Positions 1 to 8,453 of a DNA stretch of 40,416 bases are shown here, in pieces; position 1 is the first letter of the stretch; every line of letters starts with the position of its first letter. The notes below the pieces were generated by a model, which saw only the letters and a list, made by a program, of their open reading frames with translations, searched no databases and had not been told where the DNA came from. The position numbers and the translations under genes are program-made. Source of the stretch: an uncultured Collinsella sp. GTDB taxonomy: Bacteria > Actinomycetota > Coriobacteriia > Coriobacteriales > Coriobacteriaceae. The DNA lies in NCBI GenBank assembly GCA_902496645.1, contig CABVBR010000002.1, positions 1-40,416 on the forward strand. Direction: 5' to 3'.

Positions 1-1173
1 TATATGTTTGAGGCGGCGCTGGTGAGCGGCCTGGTCGCGAGCGGTGCGGACGCCTACATGCTGCACGTGATCCCCACGCCGGGCGTGGCGCATCAGACCG
101 TGGAGGGCTGCTTCGATTGCGGCATCATGATCAGCGCGAGCCACAACCCGTTTTGCGATAACGGCATTAAGCTCGTCAACAGCGACGGCTTTAAGATGGA
201 CGAGGATGTGCTGGAGCTCATCGAGGATTACATCGATGGCAAGACCGAGGTGCCGCTGGCCACGGGCAACCACATTGGTGCTACGGTCGACTACATGCAG
301 GGCCGCAACCGCTACATTGCCTCGCTCATCGCGAGTGCGAACTTTTCGCTGCAGGGCGTCAAGATTGGCCTGGACTGCGCCAACGGCTCGGCGTCTTCGG
401 TGGCAAAGCCGGTGTTCGATGCGCTGGGTGCCGACGTGCGTGTGATTAACGCCGCGCCCGATGGCTTCAACATTAATGTCGACTGCGGCTCCACGCATAT
501 GGAGCGCCTGCAGCGTCACGTGGTGGAGCAGGGCCTGGACGTGGGCTTTGCCTACGACGGCGATGCCGACCGCTGCCTGGCCGTGGACGAGCGCGGCCGC
601 GTGGTCGACGGCGACCAGATCCTGTATGTGTGCGGCGTGTATCTGAACAAGCATGGTCGCCTATCGGGCGGTACCGTGGTGCCGACGATCGCCAGCAACT
701 TTGGCCTGATCAAGTCGCTGGAGCTTGCCGGCCTGAGTGCCGTGACCAGCGGCGTGGGCGACCGCCACGTGTACGCCAAAATGCGCGAGGGCGGCTACAG
801 CCTGGGCGGCGAGCAGACGGGCCACACGATCTTTGGCGATATCGAGCGCACGGGCGACGGCATCATGACCTCGCTGCGCGTGATGGAAGTGATTCGCGCC
901 GAGCGCGAGACGCTCTCACAGCTCACGGCTCCGTGCAAGCTGCTGCCGCAGGCGCAAGTGGCCGTGCGCGTGGCGGACAAGGACGCCGCGCTCGATAGCA
1001 TGGGCGTGCAGAACGCCATCGCCGAGGCCGAGGCCGCGCTGGCAGGTGAGGGCCGCGTGCTCGTGCGCAAGAGCGGAACCGAGTCGGTCATCCGCGTCCT
1101 GGCCGAAGCCCCCGACCAAGCAGCCGCCGACGCCGCCATGAAACGCATCGCCGCCGCGCTCGAGGCTCTATAG
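1..1173 (+). CDS. glmM: Phosphoglucosamine mutase, 5'-truncated by window edge
   Basis: Interconverts glucosamine-6-phosphate and glucosamine-1-phosphate in the cytoplasm, feeding UDP-GlcNAc and peptidoglycan synthesis. The reading frame is already open at base 1; about 55 N-terminal residues expected for the family (~445 aa) are missing, so the Met at base 4 is internal. Visible motifs: the phosphoserine loop ISASHNP (catalytic Ser is the 46th residue from that Met), the Mg-binding loop DGDADR, the sugar-binding GGEQTGH segment, and the C-terminal phosphate-binding RKSGTESVIRVLAE. The last motif and GVGDRHV fit GlmM better than phosphomannomutase or phosphoglucomutase. It converges on the M32 peptidase gene. 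Confidence 0.92.
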   Translation, partial: YMFEAALVSGLVASGADAYMLHVIPTPGVAHQTVEGCFDCGIMISASHNPFCDNGIKLVNSDGFKMDEDVLELIEDYIDGKTEVPLATGNHIGATVDYMQGRNRYIASLIASANFSLQGVKIGLDCANGSASSVAKPVFDALGADVRVINAAPDGFNINVDCGSTHMERLQRHVVEQGLDVGFAYDGDADRCLAVDERGRVVDGDQILYVCGVYLNKHGRLSGGTVVPTIASNFGLIKSLELAGLSAVTSGVGDRHVYAKMREGGYSLGGEQTGHTIFGDIERTGDGIMTSLRVMEVIRAERETLSQLTAPCKLLPQAQVAVRVADKDAALDSMGVQNAIAEAEAALAGEGRVLVRKSGTESVIRVLAEAPDQAAADAAMKRIAAALEAL

Positions 1174-1213
1174 TTACGCGGTTTTACCAAACTGCGCAAC
1201 GGCTCGACGCTGC

Positions 1214-1312
1214 AAACGACCCTAAGCGGCAATCTGACGTTCAATTTCAAGGGTGCGACCAGAAGGTCAGCGCCCTTTCATTTCACGTCACCTTGCTCGC
1301 CTAGGGTCGTTT
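1214..1312. repeat. Long imperfect palindrome between convergent genes
   Basis: The outer arms AAACGACCC (1214-1222) and GGGTCGTTT (1304-1312) pair perfectly. Inside them, TGACGT..AAGGG.GC (about 1234-1255) pairs with GCGCCCTTT..ACGTCA (about 1270-1290), and the tip is GACC-AGAA-GGTC. The whole 99 nt can fold into one interrupted hairpin. It lies between two convergent genes and has no U-run of a classical terminator; it could be a bidirectional terminator or a REP/MITE-like element. No other gene is seen in 1174-1372. Confidence 0.6.
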
Positions 1313-1372
1313 TCGCTGACGTTGCCAAAACATTGGCGTCAACCTGGTTAGCGTTGGCGTGTCGGTTGTGTT

Positions 1373-2947
1373 CTACAGTTCGTAGAGCGTGGTGAACTTG
1401 TCCTGCAGGTAGCTGCAGTAGTAGCGGGCGTCAAAGTCCATGCCGCAGGCGCCCTTTATGAGCTCCGGCGCGTCCTTGGCGCGGCCCCACTGCCAAATGT
1501 GCTCGCCCAGCCACGCGCGGACGGGTGCTAGGTCGCCGCTCGCGCAGGCGCCGGTAAGGTCGACGCCATCGCGGCACATGGCCGGCACAAACATGGCATC
1601 GTAGGCGCTGCCCAGGGCATACGTGGGGAAGTAGCCAAACGAACCGCCGCTCCAGTGCGTATCCTGCAGGCAACCGTGCGTATCGTCGGGAACCGGAATG
1701 CCCAGGTACTCGTCCATAAAGCGATTCCAAAGCGTGGGGATGTCCTTGGCCGTGGCCTCGCCGGCAAACAGCATACGCTCAATCTGGTAGCGCACCATAA
1801 TATGGAGCGGATAGGTGAGCTCGTCGGCTTCGGTGCGAATCAGCGACGGCTGCGCGATGTTCACGGCGCGGTAGAGCGTGTCCTCGTCCACGTTGCCGTA
1901 GACTTCGGGCGCGTGGCGGCGCAGCACCTCGAGCAGCGGTCCCATAAAGGCGCGGCTGCGGCCCACGGTGTTCTCAAAGAAACGGCTCTGGCTCTCGTGG
2001 ATGCCCATGGAGGTACCGCCCTCCAGGCACGTGCGCGCATAGGCGGGGTTCACGCCCAGCTCGTACATGGCGTGGCCGGCCTCGTGGATGATGCTGAAGA
2101 CGTTGGAGATGCAATCGTCCTCATAGATGTGCGTGGCGATGCGCGCGTCGCCCACCGAGAAGCCCTCGCTAAACGGATGCTCGGTAAAGGCGAGCGTGGT
2201 GTCGTCCAGGTTGAGGCCAACGAGCTTCATAAGGTCAAAGCTCATGGCACGCTGGGCGGCCTCGGGCACATGGGCGTGCAAAAAGTCGGCAGCCGGCTGC
2301 TGGCCGCGCTCGCCGATGGCGTGCACGAGCGGCACGACGGTTGCCTTGACCTCGTTGCAAAATGCGTCGAAGCTCTCGGTGGAAAGGCCGCGCTCATACT
2401 GGTCGAGCCACACGTCGTACGGGTCGCGCTGGGGGTCCATGAGCTCGGCCTGGTGTTTAAGCTGCCCAACGATCTTGTCCACGTAGGGCTCAAAGCTCGC
2501 CCAGTCGTTGGCGGTCTTGGCCTTGTGCCACACGGCGTCGGCCTCGCAGGTGAGCCTGGTCCAGGCCTCGGCCTCCTCGGTGGGGATGGCACTGGCCTCG
2601 CGCTGGTCGCGGCCGAGCACGCGAATCTCGTCGAGTAACTGCGGGTCGTCGATTTTGCCGCCGGTGACCGTCTCGCGCGCCAGCGAACGCACGAGCTCAA
2701 CGGACTTTTCGCTGGTCAGGAGCTTGTGATGCTCGCCGGCGAGCGTGCCCATGGCATCGGCGCGGGCGGCAGCACCGTTGGCGGGGGCGATGGTCGCGCC
2801 ATCGAACTCGGCAATCTTGAGCAGATACTCGCGGGTCCACAGCTTGCTCTCGAGCTTGCGGAACTTCTTGACGGCCTTTTCGGCCTTGATGCCCTTGGCG
2901 GCTTTTGCCACGGCGGCCTTGGCCTTCTTATCGAACTTCTTTCCCAT
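1373..2947 (-). CDS. M32 family metallocarboxypeptidase (carboxypeptidase Taq-like)
   Basis: A 524-residue cytoplasmic zinc carboxypeptidase that releases C-terminal residues from peptides; length is normal for peptidase family M32 (~500 aa). The zinc site HEAGH (His288 and His292, catalytic Glu289) is followed by GTSMGIHESQSRFFEN, the family's third-ligand region. The first 50 residues are unusually rich in Lys and Ala, an extension that could bind nucleic acid or simply be disordered. The start has an AAGGAT ribosome-binding site about 5 nt upstream on the minus strand. The gene diverges from the pheST operon; its promoter must overlap the upstream edge of the pheS leader. Confidence 0.9.
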   Translation of the reverse strand: MGKKFDKKAKAAVAKAAKGIKAEKAVKKFRKLESKLWTREYLLKIAEFDGATIAPANGAAARADAMGTLAGEHHKLLTSEKSVELVRSLARETVTGGKIDDPQLLDEIRVLGRDQREASAIPTEEAEAWTRLTCEADAVWHKAKTANDWASFEPYVDKIVGQLKHQAELMDPQRDPYDVWLDQYERGLSTESFDAFCNEVKATVVPLVHAIGERGQQPAADFLHAHVPEAAQRAMSFDLMKLVGLNLDDTTLAFTEHPFSEGFSVGDARIATHIYEDDCISNVFSIIHEAGHAMYELGVNPAYARTCLEGGTSMGIHESQSRFFENTVGRSRAFMGPLLEVLRRHAPEVYGNVDEDTLYRAVNIAQPSLIRTEADELTYPLHIMVRYQIERMLFAGEATAKDIPTLWNRFMDEYLGIPVPDDTHGCLQDTHWSGGSFGYFPTYALGSAYDAMFVPAMCRDGVDLTGACASGDLAPVRAWLGEHIWQWGRAKDAPELIKGACGMDFDARYYCSYLQDKFTTLYEL

Positions 2948-3084
2948 ACCGTATCCTTGATCTCGCAGGCCGCCCGTCGCACGCGGCGGCGCGGCCAGTT
3001 TGCACAGCTACCTGCCTTGTACCCAGCGCGAACAAAACGGAACGCGACAAGCGCTGTGCAGAATGTGTTATCCTATAGCCCAAT

Positions 3085-3366
3085 GCGTTGACGGAGAGGG
3101 TTTTGCCCGCCGCGTCGCCGGCAAGAGAGGGAAGGTCATGGGCTGCAAGCCTTCCTGCGGTGACAAGGGCCAAGCGTTCACTCCCGAGCAGCGACCTCAA
3201 CGGGCGCGCGGCCAGCGGCGGCGAAGCCCCAGTAGGGAAGCCGTGAGCCTCGCGACAAGGGGCGCAGAGTGGGCACGGCGGGCCAGACATCCGCCGGGTC
3301 AAACAAGGTGGTACCGCGGAATTCAACCGTCCTTGGGCAATGCACATGCCCGAGGACGGTTTTTTG
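3085..3366 (+). promoter_or_regulatory. T-box riboswitch sensing tRNA-Phe, pheST leader
   Basis: The leader contains the near-universal T-box AAGGTGGTACCGCG at 3305-3318, whose UGGU bulge should pair with an uncharged ACCA end. In the Stem I region the sequence runs ..GTGACAAGGGCCAAGCG-TTC-ACTCCCGAGC; TTC at 3177-3179 sits where the specifier codon belongs and reads Phe, matching the downstream genes. The leader ends in an intrinsic terminator. Known for the family: uncharged tRNA stabilises the antiterminator and allows transcription of the synthetase genes. The 5' boundary is estimated; a TATCCT at 3069-3074 is a candidate -10 box, without a convincing -35. Confidence 0.9.
3327..3365 (+). 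terminator. T-box regulated intrinsic terminator
   Basis: CCGTCCTTGGGC (3327-3338) pairs with GCCCGAGGACGG (3348-3359) through 12 bp with one wobble, followed by six T. It directly follows the T-box sequence and is the expression platform of the pheS leader. Confidence 0.92.
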
Positions 3367-3450
3367 TTACCGAACCGGGCCGCACATCCGCAGCGCCGGG
3401 TGGCTTCAGCCGCCGCGGTAAGTGGACGTGCGAGAGACGAAAGGGAAGAC

Positions 3451-4527
3451 ATGAGTCTGATTGATGATCTGGTCAAACTCGAGGAAGAGGCCAAGGAGCT
3501 CGTCGCCGGCGCCGACGACGCCGCCAAGCTCGAGGCCGCACGCATTGAGCTGCTCGGCCGCAAGGGTCGCATCACCGGCCTGATGCGCATGATGGGCAAG
3601 CTCGCCCCCGAGGATCGCCCCGTCATGGGCAAGCGCGCCAACGAGATGCGCCAGCTGATCGAGGGTATGCTCGACGAGCGCACGACCGAGATGAAGGCCG
3701 CCGCCCTCAAGCACGCGCTCGAGCACGAGGCCGTCGACATCACGCTGCCGGGCATCCGTCCGCAGATCGGTCACCAGCACCTGATCAAGCAGATCATCGA
3801 GGAGGCCGAGGACATCTTCTGTGGCATCGGCTATACCGTCGAGTCCGGCCCCATGGTCGACACCTCCTACTACAACTTCACTGCGCTCAACGCGCCCATG
3901 GATCACCCGAGCCGCTCGGCCCGCGACACGTTCTACGTGGTCGACAACAACCCCGGCAGCGTCGCACACCCCGAGGCACACGCCCATGGCGAGTCCGACG
4001 TGCTGCTGCGCACCCAGACCTCGGGCGTGCAGATCCATACCATGGAGTCGCAGAAGCCGCCCATCTACATGATCTGCCCGGGCACCGTCTACCGTCCCGA
4101 CACGGCCGACGCCTGCCACCTGCCGCAGTTCAACCAGATCGAGGGCCTGGTCGTCGACGAGGGCATCACCTTCGGCGACCTCAAGGGCACGCTCGACTAC
4201 TTTGTTAAGTGCATGTTTGGCGAGGACCGCAAGACGCGTTACCGCCCGCACTTCTTCCCCTTCACCGAGCCCAGCTGCGAGGTGGACGTGAGCTGCCACG
4301 TGTGCGGCGGCAAGGGCTGCAACTTCTGCAAGCACAGCGGCTGGATCGAGATCCTGGGCTGCGGCATGGTCGACCCCAACGTCCTTATCAACTGCGGCAT
4401 CGACCCCGAGAAGTACACCGGCTTCGCCTTTGGCATTGGCGCCGAGCGCGTCGCGGCCCTGCGCTACGACCTGCCCGACCTGCGAACCCTGATGACGGGC
4501 GATATGCGCTTCTTAAATCAGTTCTAG
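3451..4527 (+). CDS. pheS: Phenylalanyl-tRNA synthetase alpha subunit
   Basis: Catalytic class II subunit of the (alpha-beta)2 enzyme that charges tRNA-Phe. The frame is open further upstream, but that part overlaps the leader terminator. The ATG at 3451 is preceded by AAAGGGAAG (about 5 nt spacing) and gives 358 residues, normal for PheS. Seen: an N-terminal coiled coil (residues ~1-90) that binds tRNA, the GPMVDTSYYNF region, TSGVQIHTM, and motif 3 GFAFGIGAERVA near the C-terminus. A Cys cluster CHVCGGKGCNFCKHSGW (residues ~287-303) is likely a zinc knuckle, found in a subset of bacterial PheS. pheT follows 161 bp downstream, separated by a palindrome. Confidence 0.97.
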   Translation: MSLIDDLVKLEEEAKELVAGADDAAKLEAARIELLGRKGRITGLMRMMGKLAPEDRPVMGKRANEMRQLIEGMLDERTTEMKAAALKHALEHEAVDITLPGIRPQIGHQHLIKQIIEEAEDIFCGIGYTVESGPMVDTSYYNFTALNAPMDHPSRSARDTFYVVDNNPGSVAHPEAHAHGESDVLLRTQTSGVQIHTMESQKPPIYMICPGTVYRPDTADACHLPQFNQIEGLVVDEGITFGDLKGTLDYFVKCMFGEDRKTRYRPHFFPFTEPSCEVDVSCHVCGGKGCNFCKHSGWIEILGCGMVDPNVLINCGIDPEKYTGFAFGIGAERVAALRYDLPDLRTLMTGDMRFLNQF

Positions 4528-4537
4528 TCCCGGCGGC

Positions 4538-4630
4538 TTTCCCAAGCACCGCACCTTGCCTTTCAATCGTCGGTTGCGTACCTAAGTACGCAGCCCTCCT
4601 CTTTCAAGGCAATCTGCGGCACTTGGAAAA
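4538..4630. repeat. 93-nt imperfect palindrome in the pheS-pheT gap
   Basis: The central hairpin GGTTGCGTAC (4572-4581) / GTACGCAGCC (4586-4595) has 10 bp with one wobble and loop CTAA. Outer arms 4538-4566 and 4602-4630 are also complementary with interruptions: TTGCCTT with AAGGCAA, CCGCA with TGCGG, and AAG with CTT. There is no U-run, so simple termination is unlikely. It could be a mobile palindromic repeat, or an RNA fold that sets the PheS:PheT ratio or mRNA stability. Confidence 0.65.
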
Positions 4631-4688
4631 CCCGTCTCCGTTGCAGTTTTCCGGCTCAAAGCCGCATTTATGAAAGGAGACCAGTTAG

Positions 4689-7142
4689 ATGCGCGTTTCT
4701 TACGACTGGCTCAAGACCATGATCGATATTCCGGAGGATCCCAAGACCCTTTCGGACGAATATATCCGTACCGGCACCGAGGTCGAGGCGATCGACACCG
4801 TGGGCGAGTCCTTCGACCACGTGGTGACCGCCAAGGTGCTCACCAAGACCCCGCACCCCGATAGCGACCACATGTATGTGTGCTCGGTCGACGTGGGCGA
4901 CAAGAACCTCGACGCCGACGGCAACCCCGCTCCGCTGCAGATTGTCTGCGGCGCGCAGAACTTCGAGGCCGGCGACCACATCGTCACGGCCATGATCGGC
5001 GCTGTCCTGCCCGGTGACGTCAAGATCAAGAAGAGCAAGCTTCGCGGCGTTGTGTCCATGGGCATGAACTGCTCCGCGCGTGAGCTCGGCCTGGGCGGCG
5101 ACCACTCCGGCATCATGATCCTGCCCGAGGACACGCCCTGCGGCATGCCGTTTGCCGAGTACGTGGGCTCGAGCGACACCGTGCTCGACTGCGAGATCAC
5201 GCCCAACCGCCCCGACTGCCTGTCCATGATCGGCATGGCCCGCGAGACCGGCGCCATCTTCGATCGCGATTTCCACGTCGAGCTGCCCGCCATCAAGGCC
5301 GAGACCGGCCGCGCGACCGACGACGAGCTTTCCGTCGAGATCGCCGACGAGGGCCTGTGCGACCGCTACGTTGCCCGCATCGTGCGCAACGTGAAGGTCG
5401 GTCCGTCGCCCGACTGGATGGTCAAGCGCCTCAACGCCCTGGGCGTGCGCCCGCACAACAACATCGTCGACATCACCAACTACGTGATGATGCTCACCGG
5501 TCAGCCGCTGCACGCCTTTGACCTGGATACCTTTGCCGAGCGCGATGGCCGTCGCCGCGTGGTGGTTCGCGCTGCCCAGCAGGACGAGAAGTTCACGACC
5601 CTCGACGGCGAGGAGCGCGTGCTCGACGCCGGCATGGGCCTGATCACCGACGGCGAGCGTCCCGTGGCGCTGGCCGGCGTCATGGGCGGCATGGATTCCG
5701 AGATCGAGGACGACACCGTTGACGTGATGGTCGAGAGCGCCTGCTTCAATGCCGGCCGCACTTCGCACACCAGCCGCGATCTGTCGCTGATCTCCGACGC
5801 CTCCATCCGCTTTGAGCGCCAGGTCGACGAGACCGGCTGCGTGGATGTCGCCAACGTCACGTGCGCGCTGATCGAGGAGATCGCTGGCGGCGAGGTCGCT
5901 CCCGGCTACATCGACGTGTTCCCCGCGCCCAAGACCATCGACAGCATCAAGCTGCGCCTGGCCCGCGTGCATGCCATCTGCGGCGCCGACATCGAGCCCG
6001 ACTTTATCGAGCGCTCGCTCACCCGCCTGGGCTGCACCGTCGAGTGCGACGGCGAGGACTTTATGGTGACCCCGCCGAGCTTCCGTCCCGACCTGCCGCG
6101 CGAGATTGACCTGATCGAGGAGGTCCTGCGCCTGTGGGGCATGGGCCGCGTGACGGCGACCATCCCGGCTGCCAAGAACCACATCGGCGGCCTGACCCGC
6201 GAGCAGAAGCTCACCCGTAAGGTCGGCGAGATCCTGCGCGCCTGCGGCCTCAACGAGACCACGACCTTTGGCTTCGCCGCCCCGGGCGACCTGGAGAAGA
6301 TCGGCATGTCCACCGAGGGTCGCGGTTGCCCCGTGGTGCTCATGAACCCGCTGGTGGCCGAGCAGACCGAGATGCGCCGCTCGCTGCTGCCGGGCCTGCT
6401 GCAGTCCGTGGCATACAACGAGGCCCACGGCACGCCCAACGTGCACCTGTACGAGGTCGGCAGCCTGTTCCACGGCCGCGAGAACGCCAGCCTGCCCAAG
6501 GAGACCAAGTCCGTGGCGGGTGTGCTCTCGGGTCAGTGGAGCGAGCAGTCCTGGAACATGAAGTACCGTAAGCTGCGTTTCTTCTTTGGCAAGGGCATCG
6601 TCGAGGAGTTGCTCGCCCAGCTGCGCATCGAGAAGGTCCGCTTCCGTCCCGTCGAGGGCGAGGGCTATGCCTTCTTGCAGCCGGGCCGTGCGGCCGAGGT
6701 GCTCTCGGGCGGTACCGTGCTGGGCTGGGTCGGCGAGATCCATCCCGAGGCACGCGAGGCCTGCGGCATCGATGAGGTCGTCGTTGCCTTTGAGCTCGAT
6801 CTGGACAAGCTGATCAAGGGTGCCCGCAACCAGGAGAACTACCGCGAGTTCTCGCAGTACCCCGCCGTTGAGCACGACCTTGCTATCGTGGTCGACAATA
6901 CTGTGACCTGCGAGGACCTTGAGCGTCGTATTACGAGTGCCGGCGGCAAGCTGCTCGAGGGCGTGCGCCTGTTCGACGTCTATCGCGATCCGGTTCGTAT
7001 CGGTAAGGGCAAGAAGTCCATGGCCTTTGCGCTTACGTATCGCTCCGATGACCACACGCTCACCAGCGAAGAGGTCGAGAAAGCGCATCAGAAGATCGTC
7101 ACCAAGGTGTGCAAGGGTGTGAACGGCGAGGTTCGCGGCTAG
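4689..7142 (+). CDS. pheT: Phenylalanyl-tRNA synthetase beta subunit
   Basis: Partner of PheS; it carries editing and tRNA-binding domains. The 817 residues match the usual bacterial length (~800). Approximate domain order: N-terminal fragment, EMAP/OB-fold tRNA-binding domain (residues ~40-150, with KVLTKTPHPDSDHMYVC and GMNCSARELG), B3/4 editing domain (~200-395), B5 (~405-480), inactive class II-like core (~490-700), and a C-terminal ferredoxin-like anticodon-binding domain (~725-817). The start ATG has AAAGGAG (4673-4679) 9 nt upstream. It is probably co-transcribed with pheS under the T-box. Confidence 0.97.
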   Translation: MRVSYDWLKTMIDIPEDPKTLSDEYIRTGTEVEAIDTVGESFDHVVTAKVLTKTPHPDSDHMYVCSVDVGDKNLDADGNPAPLQIVCGAQNFEAGDHIVTAMIGAVLPGDVKIKKSKLRGVVSMGMNCSARELGLGGDHSGIMILPEDTPCGMPFAEYVGSSDTVLDCEITPNRPDCLSMIGMARETGAIFDRDFHVELPAIKAETGRATDDELSVEIADEGLCDRYVARIVRNVKVGPSPDWMVKRLNALGVRPHNNIVDITNYVMMLTGQPLHAFDLDTFAERDGRRRVVVRAAQQDEKFTTLDGEERVLDAGMGLITDGERPVALAGVMGGMDSEIEDDTVDVMVESACFNAGRTSHTSRDLSLISDASIRFERQVDETGCVDVANVTCALIEEIAGGEVAPGYIDVFPAPKTIDSIKLRLARVHAICGADIEPDFIERSLTRLGCTVECDGEDFMVTPPSFRPDLPREIDLIEEVLRLWGMGRVTATIPAAKNHIGGLTREQKLTRKVGEILRACGLNETTTFGFAAPGDLEKIGMSTEGRGCPVVLMNPLVAEQTEMRRSLLPGLLQSVAYNEAHGTPNVHLYEVGSLFHGRENASLPKETKSVAGVLSGQWSEQSWNMKYRKLRFFFGKGIVEELLAQLRIEKVRFRPVEGEGYAFLQPGRAAEVLSGGTVLGWVGEIHPEAREACGIDEVVVAFELDLDKLIKGARNQENYREFSQYPAVEHDLAIVVDNTVTCEDLERRITSAGGKLLEGVRLFDVYRDPVRIGKGKKSMAFALTYRSDDHTLTSEEVEKAHQKIVTKVCKGVNGEVRG

Positions 7143-7284
7143 GGCTTGCGACTGAGGCGTGGGCCGTCGGGCGGCGGCATGACTGAGCTACCGCCCACCA
7201 GCGCCCTGCATCTGTGACATATGTATTGCAAAACGGCGTGTCGCTTTGTTGGCGGCACGCCGCTTTGCTATCATAGCCTGCGGC

Positions 7285-7312
7285 GTGTTACGAATCGGCC
7301 GATGCGTAACAC
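7285..7312 (+). promoter_or_regulatory. Putative NikR operator upstream of the nickel ECF genes
   Basis: GTGTTAC (7285-7291), 14 nt, GTAACAC (7306-7312). The intervening bases continue the dyad, so 28 bp are symmetric with one mismatched position. Known: NikR sites reconstructed in metal-reducing delta-proteobacteria have the form GTGTTAC-N13/14-GTAACAC, an exact match to the arms here. A TATCAT at 7269-7274 is a candidate -10 box just upstream, which places the dyad over the start of transcription, where a repressor would block it. No nikR gene is in the window. Confidence 0.7.
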
Positions 7313-7367
7313 TGACAACAAGGTTCAAACGGCGCGCAGTCCCGTGCGCCGACAGCCGGGAGGCGCT

Positions 7368-8453
7368 ATGCACATTCCAGATAATTACCTGTCCCCGCAG
7401 ACCGATGCCGTCATGGCGGTGGCGATGGTCCCCGTGTGGGTCCACTGCATCAAGAAGGTGCGTGCCACGCTCGATCGCGAGCACATGGCTTTCCTGGGCA
7501 TCTGCGCCGCATTCTCCTTTTTGCTCATGATGTTCAACGTGCCGCTGCCCGGCGGCACCACGGGCCACGCCGTCGGCGGCGCCCTCATCGCGCTGCTGCT
7601 GGGCCCCGAGGCCGCGGCCATTGCTGTCTCAGTCGCGCTGGCATTGCAGGCACTGCTGTTTGGCGACGGCGGCATCCTGTCCTTTGGCGCCAACTGCTTT
7701 AACATGGCCTTTGTGCTGCCGTTTGCCGCCGCTATCGTGTTCCGTGCGCTCAACAGCCGCCTGCACGATAAGAGCTGGGGCACCTCGGTCTCGGCTATCG
7801 TGAGTGGCTGGGTTGGCCTGTGCCTAGCGGCCCTGTGCGCGGCGATCGAGTTCGGTGTTCAGCCGATGCTCTTTACCAATGTCTCGGGCGCGCCGCTGTA
7901 CTGCCCCTTCCCGCTGTCCATTGCCATTCCGGCCATGATGATCCCGCATATGCTGGTCGCCGGCGTGGTCGAGGGCGTGGCGACGGCCGCCATCTACGGC
8001 TTCATTAAGAAGACGGCGCCGGGTATTATCGTCGGCCCCGAGGCTGTTGATGGCCAGCTCGCCGCCGAGGGCGCTGCTGCCAAGAAGACCTCGCTGGTCC
8101 CCACGCTCATCCTGGTCGCCGTGCTTGTCGTGGCCACGCCGCTCGGTCTGCTTGCCACCGGTGACGCCTGGGGCGAGTGGGACGCCGAGGGTGCCGCGAC
8201 CGCCATTCAGGAGGCTGGCGACGACAGCTTGCAGGCTTCGGTCGGCCTCGGTGCCCCGACCTTCGCCGACGCCCTGCCCACGGGCGATTATCTGCAGGCT
8301 TATTCCGAGGAGCAGGGTCTTGGCTTTGCCGGCCAGGCTGCCATGTATATCCTTTCGGGCGTGATCGGCGTGGCGGTGCTTACCATCGCGTTCCGCCTGG
8401 TCTCGCTGACGGTTAGGGAAAGCGGTGCTCATGGCAATGGCCGAGTTGCCTAG
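7368..8453 (+). CDS. nikM: ECF-type nickel/cobalt transporter substrate-binding protein, NikM-NikN fusion
   Basis: A 361-residue polytopic membrane protein forming the S component of an energy-coupling-factor importer for Ni2+ or Co2+. It begins MHIPDNYLSP; the family needs Met1-His2 for metal binding, which fixes the start at 7368, preceded by GGGAGG. The frame is open further upstream, but that would bury His2. Residues ~1-230 are CbiM/NikM-like (PLPGGTTGHAVGG, LLFGDGGILSFGANCFNMA). Residues ~245-355 add two membrane segments with PLGLLATGDAWGEW between them, the NikN/PDGLE-type module usually encoded separately. The upstream NikR-like site favours nickel over cobalt. First gene of a three-gene operon. 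Confidence 0.9.
   Translation: MHIPDNYLSPQTDAVMAVAMVPVWVHCIKKVRATLDREHMAFLGICAAFSFLLMMFNVPLPGGTTGHAVGGALIALLLGPEAAAIAVSVALALQALLFGDGGILSFGANCFNMAFVLPFAAAIVFRALNSRLHDKSWGTSVSAIVSGWVGLCLAALCAAIEFGVQPMLFTNVSGAPLYCPFPLSIAIPAMMIPHMLVAGVVEGVATAAIYGFIKKTAPGIIVGPEAVDGQLAAEGAAAKKTSLVPTLILVAVLVVATPLGLLATGDAWGEWDAEGAATAIQEAGDDSLQASVGLGAPTFADALPTGDYLQAYSEEQGLGFAGQAAMYILSGVIGVAVLTIAFRLVSLTVRESGAHGNGRVA

Noticed and set aside
3340..3450. Longer PheS start inside the leader
   Set aside because: It would place the start inside the T-box terminator and lacks a ribosome-binding site; 3451 has one and gives the family length.
4668..7088. Very long open frame antisense to pheT, and similar ones antisense to the P-type ATPase and pyk
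   Set aside because: Shadow frames caused by strong third-position GC bias; no start signals, no recognisable domains, and the sense genes are certain.
7220..7367. Cobalamin or NiCo riboswitch upstream of nikMN
   Set aside because: An AGCCGGGAGGC stretch recalls the B12 box, but the rest of the conserved core is absent; the NikR-like dyad explains regulation better.
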